Shown in pieces: positions 25,601 through 32,335 of a stretch of 32,335 bases of DNA. A model generated the notes under the pieces. It searched no databases and had not been told where the DNA came from. It was given only the letters and a program-made list of their open reading frames with translations. The position numbers and the translations under genes were made by a program. The DNA comes from Nematostella vectensis (taxonomy: Eukaryota > Cnidaria > Anthozoa > Actiniaria > Edwardsiidae): contig NW_026019251.1 in NCBI RefSeq assembly GCF_932526225.1, positions 1-32,335 of the forward strand. Direction: 5' to 3'. How positions within the stretch are numbered: position 1 is the stretch's first letter; the number at the start of each line of letters is the position of its first letter.

Positions 25601-26739
25601 TGAGTAATGATGATTAATGATGAGTAATGATGATTAATGATGATTAATGATTAGTAATGATGAGTAATGATGAGTAATGATGAGTAATGATGAGTAATGA
25701 TGAGTAATGATGATCAATGATGATTAATGATGATCAATGATGATTAATGATGATTAATGATGATCAATGATGAGTAATGATGAGTAATGATGATTAATGA
25801 TGAGTAATGATGATTAATGATGATTAATGATGAGTAATGATGATTAATGATGATTAATGATGAGTAATGATGAGTAATGATGATTAATGATGATCAATGA
25901 TGATCAATGATGATTGATGATGATTAATGATGATTAATGATGATTAATGATGATTAATGATGATCAATGATGATCAATGATGATCAATGATAATTAATGA
26001 TGATTAATGATGATTAATGATATTCAATGATGATTAATGATGATCAATGATGATCAATGATGATCAATGATGATTAATGATGATTAATGATGATTTATGA
26101 TGATTAATGATGAGTAATGATGAGTAATGATGATTAATGATAAGTAATGATGAGTAATGATGATTAATGATGAGTAATGATGATTAATGATGAGTAATGA
26201 TGAGTAATGATGATTAATGACGAGTAATGACGAGTAATGACGAGTAATGATGATTAATGATGAGTAATGATGAGTAATGATGATTAATAATGATTAATGA
26301 TGATTAATGATGACTAATGATGAGTAATGATGAGTAATGATGAGTAATGATAATTAATGATGAGTAATGATGATTAATGATGATTAATGATGAGTAATGA
26401 TGAGTAATGATGAGTAATGATGAGTAATGATGAGTAATGATGAGTAATGATGAGTAATGATGAGTAATGATGAGTAATGATGAGTAATGATGAGTAATGA
26501 TGAGTAATGATGAGTAATGATGAGTAATGATGAGTAATGATGAGTAATGATGAGTAATGATGAGTAATGATGAGTAATGATGATTAATGATGATTAATGA
26601 TGAGTAATGATGAGTAATGATGATTAATGATGATTAATGATCAGTAATGATGAGTAATGATGAGTAACGATGAGTAATGATGAGTAATGATGAGTAATGA
26701 TGAGTAATGATGATTAATGATGATTAATGATGATTAATG
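22620..26739 (+). repeat. Long higher-order repeat L4
   Basis: Repeats L3 at +4680 to +4710 bp. Its markers are the GG junction unit at 22620, GGATTAATG 22750, ATGATAAATG 22920, ATTATTA 23310, AGGAGTAATG 23820, ATTATCAATG 24120, ATGATGAATG 24550, ATTAGTG 25370 and ATATTC 26020. The B-type block is shortened relative to L3. Private units include an AATAA step before ATGGTCAATG at 23020 and ATGATTGATG at 25910. Unlike L3 it does not jump back after the next ATTATCAATG block but runs on into another right-part copy (L5). Confidence 0.87.
23810..23889 (+). repeat. CpG-bearing unit cluster of extension F, copy 5
   Basis: ACGAGTAATG cluster with AGGAGTAATG at 23820, 890 bp right of the ATGATAAATG marker. 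The pattern is the same as at 15710 and 10850. Confidence 0.88.
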
Positions 26740-29269
26740 ATTATCAATGATGATTAATGATGATTAATGATGATCAATGATGATCAATGATGATTAACGA
26801 TGATCAATAATGATTAATGACGATCAATGATGATCAATGATGATTAATGATGATTTATGATGATCAATGATGATCAATGATGATCAATGATGATTAATGA
26901 TGATTAATGATGAGTAATGATGATTATTGATGAGTAATGATGAGTAATGATGAGTAATGATTATTAATGATAAGTAATGATGAGTAATGATGATTATTGA
27001 TAAGTAATGATGAGTAATGATGAGTAATGATGATTAATGATGAGTAATGATGAGTAATGATGATTAATGATGAGTAATGATGATTAATGATGAGTAATGA
27101 TGAGTAATGATGAGTAATAATGATTTATGATGATTAATGATGATTAATGATGAGTAATGATGATGAATGATGATTAATTATGATTAATGATGATTAATGA
27201 TGAGTAATGATGATTAATGATGATTAATGATGAGTAATGATGAGTAATGATGAGTAATGATGAGTAATGATGAGTAATGATGAGTAATGATGAGTAATGA
27301 TGAGTAATGATGAGTAATGACGATTAATGATGAGTAATGATGATTAATGATGATTAATGATGAGTAATGATGATTAATGATGAGTAATGATGATTAATGA
27401 TGATTAATGACGATTAATGATGATTAATGATGAGTAATGATGAGTAATGATGATTAATGATGAGTAATGATGATTAATGATGAGTAATGATGAGTAATGA
27501 TGATTAATGATGAGTAATGATGAGTAATGACGAGTAATGTTGATTAATGATGATTAATGATGAGTAATGATGATTAATGATGATTAATGATGATTAATGA
27601 TGATTAATGATGATTAATGATTATTAATGATGATTAATGATGATTAATGATGATTAATGATGAGTAATGATGAGTAATGATGAGTAATGATGAGTAATGA
27701 TGAGTAATGATGAGTAATGATGAGTAATGATGAGTAATGATGAGTAATGATGAGTAATGATGAGTAATGATGAGTAATGATGAGTAATGATGAGTAATGA
27801 TGAGTAATGATGAGTAATGATGAGTAATGATGAGTAATGATGAGTAATGATGAGTAATGATGATTAATGATGAGTAATGATGAGTAATAATGATTAATGA
27901 TGAGTAATGATGAGTAATGATGAGTAATGATGAGTAATGATGAGTAAGGATGATTAGTGATGAGTAATGATGAGTAATGATGAGTAATGATGAGTAATGA
28001 TGATTAATGATGAGTAATGATGAGTAATGATGAGTAATGATGAGTAATGATGAGTAATGATGAGTAATGATGAGTAATGATGATTAATGATGAGTAACGA
28101 TGAGTAATGATGATTAATGATGAGTAACGATGAGTAATGATGAGTAATGATGAGTAATGATGATTAATGATGATTTATGATGAGTAATGATGATTAATGA
28201 TGAGTAATGATGATTAATGATGATTAATGATTAGTAATGATGAGTAATGATGAGTAATGATGAGTAATGATGAGTAATGATGAGTAATGATGATCAATGA
28301 TGATTAATGATGATCAATGATGATTAATGATGATTAATGATGATCAATGATGAGTAATGATGAGTAATGATGATTAATGATGAGTAATGATGATTAATGA
28401 TGAGTAATGATGATTAATGATGATTAATGATGAGTAATGATGAGTAATGATGATTAATGATGATCAATGATGATCAATGATGATTAATGATGATTAATGA
28501 TGACTAATGATGATTAATGATGATTAATGATGATCAATGATGATCAATGATGATCAATGATAATTAATGATGGTTAATGATGATTAATGATATTCAATGA
28601 TGATTAATGATGATCAATGATGATCAATGATGATCAATGATGATTAATGATGATTAATGATGATTTATGATGATTAATGATGAGTAATGATGAGTAATGA
28701 TGATTAATGATAAGTAATGATGAGTAATGATGATTAATGATGAGTAATGATGAGTAATGATGATTAATGATAAGTAATGATGATTAATGATGAGTAATGA
28801 TGAGTAATGATGATTAATGATGATTAATGATGAGTAATGATGAGTAATGATGAGTAATGATGATTAATGACGAGTAATGACGAGTAATGACGAGTAATGA
28901 TGAGTAATGATGATTAATGACGAGTAATGACGAGTAATGACGAGTAATGATGATTAATGATGAGTAATGATGAGTAATGATGATTAATAAGAATTAATGA
29001 TGATTAATGATGACTAATGATGAGTAATGATGAGTAATGATGAGTAATGATAATTAATGATGAGTAATGATGATTAATGATGATTAATGATGAGTAATGA
29101 TGAGTAATGATGAGTAATGATGAGTAATGATGAGTAATGATGAGTAATGATGAGTAATGATGAGTAATGATGAGTAATGATGAGTAATGATGAGTAATGA
29201 TGAGTAATGATGAGTAATGATGAGTAATGATGAGTAATGATGAGTAATGATGAGTAATGATGATTAATG
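26740..29269 (+). repeat. Higher-order repeat L5, a 2.6-kb tandem copy of 24120-26739
   Basis: ATTATCAATG 26740, ATGATTATTG 26920 and 26990, ATGATGAATG 27160, ATTATTAATG 27620, ATTAGTG 27950, the GTAACG pair 28090/28120 and ATATTC 28590 follow L4 markers at +2570 to +2620 bp. The ACG triplet of module E is doubled here (28870-28899 and 28920-28949). A unit at 28990 carries two adjacent changes (AGAATTAATG). This copy lacks module A and extension F, so two right parts stand in tandem. Confidence 0.85.
27660..27859. repeat. Longest class of unbroken GTA-unit runs (20 units)
   Basis: Twenty consecutive perfect ATGAGTAATG units. The homologous stretch in L3 and L4 is interrupted by ATAAGTAATG (20450 and 25140), so this copy has either lost or never had that variant. 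Comparable perfect runs lie at 26390-26579 (19 units), 29090-29259 (17) and 30620-30819 (20). GTA runs are where several module jumps occur. Confidence 0.88.
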
Positions 29270-32100
29270 ATTATTAATGATGAGTAATGATGAGTAATGA
29301 TGATTAATGATGATTAATGATAAGTAATGATGAGTAATGATGAGTAATGATGAGTAATGATGATGAATGATGATTAATGAGGATTAATGATGATTAATGA
29401 TGAGTAATGATGAGTAATGATGAGTAATTATGAGTAATGATGAGTAATGATGAGTAATGATGAGTAATGATGAGTAATGATGATTAATGATGAGTAATGA
29501 TGATTAATGATGAGTAATGATGAGTAATGATGAGTAAGGATGAGTAAGGATGATTAATGATGAGTAATGATGAGTAATGATGAGTAATGATGATTAATGA
29601 TGATTAATGATGAGTAATGATGAGTAATGATGATAAATGATGATTAATGATTATCAATGATGATTAATGATGATTAATGATGATTAATGATGATCAATGA
29701 TGATTAATGATGATCAATGATGATTAATGATGGTCAATGATGATCAATGATGATTTATGATGATCAATGATGATCAATGATGATTTATGATGATCTATGA
29801 TGATTAATTATGATCAATGATGATTAATTATGATCAATGATGATTAATGATGATCAATGATGATTAATGATGATTAATGATGATCAATGATGATTTATGA
29901 TGATCAATGATGATTTATGATGATCAATGATGATTAATGATGATCAATGATGATTAATGATGATTTATGATGATCAATGATGATTAATGATGATTAATGA
30001 TGATTAATGATGAGTAATGATGATTATTGATGAGTAATGATGAGTAATGATGATTAATGATGATTAATGATGATTAATGATGATTAATGATGATTAATGA
30101 TGATTAATGATGAGTAATGATGATTAATGATGATTAATGATGAGTAATGATGAGTAATGATGATTAATGATGATTTATGATGATTTATGATGAGTAATGA
30201 TGATTTATGATGAGTAATGATGATTTATGATGATTAATGATGATTAATGATGATCAATGATGATTAATGATGATTAATGATGATTAATGATGATTAATGA
30301 TGATTAATGATGATCAATGATGATCAATGATGATCAATGATGATTAATGATGAGTAATGATGAGTAATGATGAGTAATGATGAGTAATGATGAGTAATGA
30401 CGAGTAATGACGAGTAATGACGAGTAATGACGAGTAATGATGAGTAATGACGAGTAATGATGAGTAATGATGAGTAATGATGATTAATGATGATTAATGA
30501 TGATTAATGATGAGTAATGATGAGTAATGATGAGTAATGATGAGTAATGATGAGTAATGATAAGTAATGATGAGTAATGATAATTAATGACGAGTAATGA
30601 TGATTAATGATGATTAATGATGAGTAATGATGAGTAATGATGAGTAATGATGAGTAATGATGAGTAATGATGAGTAATGATGAGTAATGATGAGTAATGA
30701 TGAGTAATGATGAGTAATGATGAGTAATGATGAGTAATGATGAGTAATGATGAGTAATGATGAGTAATGATGAGTAATGATGAGTAATGATGAGTAATGA
30801 TGAGTAATGATGAGTAATGATGAGTAAGGATGATTAGTGATGAGTAATGATGAGTAATGATGAGTAATGATGAGTAATGATGATTAATGATGAGTAACGA
30901 TGAGTAATGATGAGTAATGATGAGTAATGATGATTAATGATGATTTATGATGAGTAATGATGATTAATGATGAGTAATGATGATTAATTATGATTAATGA
31001 TTAGTAATGATGAGTAATGATGAGTAATGATGAGTAATGATGAGTAATGATGAGTAATGATGATCAATGATGATTAATGATGATCAATGATGATTAATGA
31101 TGATTAATGATGATCAATGATGAGTAATGATGAGTAATGATGATTAATGATGAGTAATGATGATTAATGATGATTAATGATGATTAATGATGATTAATGA
31201 TGAGTAATGATGAGTAATGATGATTAATGATGATCAATGATGATCAATGATGATTAATGATGATTAATGATGATTAATGATGATTAATGATGATTAATGA
31301 TGATCAATGATGATCAATGATGATCAATGATAATTAATGATGATTAATGATGATTAATGATATTCAATGATGATTAATGATGATCAATGATGATCAATGA
31401 TGATCAATGATAATTAATGATGATTAATGATGATTTATGATGATTAATGATGAGTAATGATGAGTAATGATGATTAATGATAAGTAATGATGAGTAATGA
31501 TGATTAATGATAAGTAATGATGATTAATGATGAGTAATGATGAGTAATGATGATTAATGACGAGTAATGACGAGTAATGACGAGTAATGATGATTAATGA
31601 TGAGTAATGATGAGTAATGATGATTAATAATGATTAATGATGATTAATTATGACTAATGATGAGTAATGATGAGTAATGATGAGTAATGATAATTAATGA
31701 TGAGTAATGATGAGTAATGATGAGTAATGATGAGTAAGGATGAGTAATGATGAGTAATGATGAGTAATGATGAGTAATGATGAGTAATGATGAGTAATGA
31801 TGATTAATGATGATTAATGATGATTAATGATGAGTAATGATGAGTAATGATGAGTAATGATGAGTAATGATGAGTAATGATGAGTAATGATGAGTAATGA
31901 TGAGTAATGATGAGTAATGATGAGTAATGATGAGTAATGATGAGTAATGATGAGTAATGATGAGTAATGATGAGTAATGATGATTAATGATGATTAATGA
32001 TGAGTAATGATGAGTAATGATGATTAATGATGATTAATGATAAGTAATGATGAGTAATGATGAGTAATGATGAGTAATGATGATTAATGATGATTAATGA
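29270..32100 (+). repeat. Higher-order repeat L6, about 2.72 kb
   Basis: GGATTAATG (29380) and paired AAGG units (29530 and 29540) lead into module A (ATGATAAATG 29630, ATGGTCAATG 29730, AATT pair, ATTATTG 30020, TTT clusters). A shortened extension F lacks ATAATCAATG, and a CpG cluster follows at 30400. It then passes directly to a GTA run and module E (ATTAGTG 30830, ATATTC 31360, ACG triplet 31560). The whole ATTATCAATG/ATGATGAATG part present in L1-L4 is missing. Module E is short by about 110 bp between ATTAGTG and ATATTC, with one GTAACG unit where others have two. The sequence after 32040 repeats that after 29320 at +2720 bp. Confidence 0.85.
30400..30469 (+). repeat. CpG-bearing unit cluster of extension F, copy 6
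   Basis: Four ACGAGTAATG units and one more after a GTA unit. AGGAGTAATG, present in copies 2-5, is absent. The cluster is 770 bp right of ATGATAAATG, closer than the 860-890 bp of other full copies, because part of extension F is deleted. Confidence 0.84.
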
Positions 32101-32335
32101 GGATTAATGATGATTAATGATGAGTAATGATGAGTAATGATGAGTAATTATGAGTAATGATGAGTAATGATGAGTAATGATGAGTAATGATGAGTAATGA
32201 TGATTAATGATGAGTAATGATGATTAATGATGAGTAATGATGAGTAATGATGAGTAAGGATGAGTAAGGATGATTAATGATGAGTAATGATGAGTAATGA
32301 TGAGTAATGATGATTAATGATGATTAATGATGAGT
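32100..32335 (+). repeat. Start of the next higher-order copy, cut by the window edge
   Basis: GGATTAATG at 32100 and paired AAGG units at 32250 and 32260 repeat 29380-29550 at +2720 bp, including the AATTA step near 32150. By this order module A should begin just beyond the edge. The final six bases are a partial GTA unit. Confidence 0.85.

Larger units (their letters stand above)
1..32335. repeat. Decameric satellite array, unit ATGA(G/T)TAATG, filling the window
   Basis: Every base belongs to a tandem 10-bp unit. There are 705 units in one register up to 7050, a 9-bp unit at 7051-7059, then 2527 units in the shifted register and a 6-base partial unit at the edge. Unit positions 1-4 and 8-10 (ATGA...ATG) are nearly fixed. 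Positions 5-7 are almost always GTA, TTA, TCA or TTT. GTA and TTA dominate; TCA and TTT are confined to particular blocks. Both ends run off the window, so the array is longer than seen. No coding sequence is possible on the top strand beyond about ten codons, because TGATGA at every unit junction puts stops in each frame every 30 bases. The array type fits eukaryotic constitutive heterochromatin, which is an inference; I do not recognise this unit as a named satellite. Confidence 0.99.

Noticed and set aside
27660-27859. Bottom-strand repeat protein reading HYSSLLIITH
   Set aside because: The frame is open only because GTA units lack the stop-forming bases. There is no ATG start, and flanking TTA units add stops.
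1-32335. CRISPR array
   Set aside because: There are no unique spacers between repeats; the unit is 10 bp and directly tandem.
1-32335. Telomeric repeat array
   Set aside because: The unit has no G run and no TTAGGG-like core, and the C/G strand pattern of telomeres is absent. A subtelomeric location remains possible.
1-32335. Many short top-strand ORFs starting at ATG in each unit
   Set aside because: Each ends after about six codons at TAA or TGA, repeats every 30 bases and has no ribosome binding or codon signal beyond the repeat itself.
1-32335. Box C motif RTGATGA of C/D snoRNAs at every unit junction
   Set aside because: ATGATGA is the fixed part of the unit. There is no box D (CTGA) at suitable spacing and no terminal stem.
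1-32335. G-quadruplex or phased A-tract curvature
   Set aside because: GG occurs only in rare variants and there are no runs of four or more A, so neither structure is supported.
1-32335. Engineered barcode or data-storage DNA, suggested by fixed heptamer plus variable triplet
   Set aside because: Nested duplications, drifting offsets and private point changes are the marks of natural tandem-repeat evolution.
1-32335. Bacterial origin iterons or DnaA boxes in tandem
   Set aside because: Iteron arrays are short, sit near a rep gene and have longer units. No DnaA box is visible and there is no gene here.

Overview
The window is a single uninterrupted satellite array. From base 1 to base 32335 it is built from one 10-bp unit, consensus ATGA(G/T)TAATG. 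I count 3232 ten-base units, one nine-base unit at 7051-7059, and a six-base partial unit at the right edge. There is no unique flanking DNA, no gene, RNA gene, transposon, CRISPR array or promoter that I can support. The top strand carries stop codons in every frame about every 30 bases. The array therefore covers every stretch longer than 300 bases without a gene.

Each unit is a near-invariant heptamer ATGATGA (spanning the unit junction) plus a variable triplet at unit positions 5-7. Nearly all units carry one of four triplets: GTA, TTA, TCA or TTT. Read as a string of these four symbols, the array has clear long-range order. It is mosaic: GTA-rich stretches alternate with TTA/TCA/TTT-rich stretches. 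Rare private variants (such as ATGATAAATG, ATTATCAATG, ATATTCAATG, AGGATTAATG, GTAAGG followed by ATTAGTG, and CpG-bearing ACGAGTAATG) recur in the same order and act as fingerprints.

Layout. 1-3980: modules A, B and C in the order A1 B1 A2 C1 B2 A3 C2, that is two B-A-C cycles of 1730 and about 1640 bp preceded by an A copy. 3981-4840: a less ordered GTA/TTA stretch. 4841-6190: first copy of module E. 6191-7369: a truncated A copy continuing into the F extension and a CpG cluster, with the only register break of the window. 7370-7619: a short E fragment. 7620-12439 and 12440-17259: two tandem copies of a long higher-order repeat (L1, L2) offset by 4820-4870 bp. 17260-17909: a recombinant junction. 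17910-22619 and 22620 onward: L3 and L4, offset by 4680-4710 bp. 26740-29269: a further 2.6-kb tandem copy (L5) of the right part of L4. 29270-32100: a 2.72-kb copy (L6). From 32101 to the edge the next copy begins.

The organism cannot be named. Tens of kilobases of pure short satellite with kilobase-scale higher-order repeats are typical of eukaryotic heterochromatin (centromeric, pericentromeric, subtelomeric or sex-chromosomal) and would be very unusual in a bacterium or virus. The base composition is AT-rich, roughly a quarter G+C by eye. All module boundaries were found by eye from the spacing of marker variants and should be read as good to a few units.
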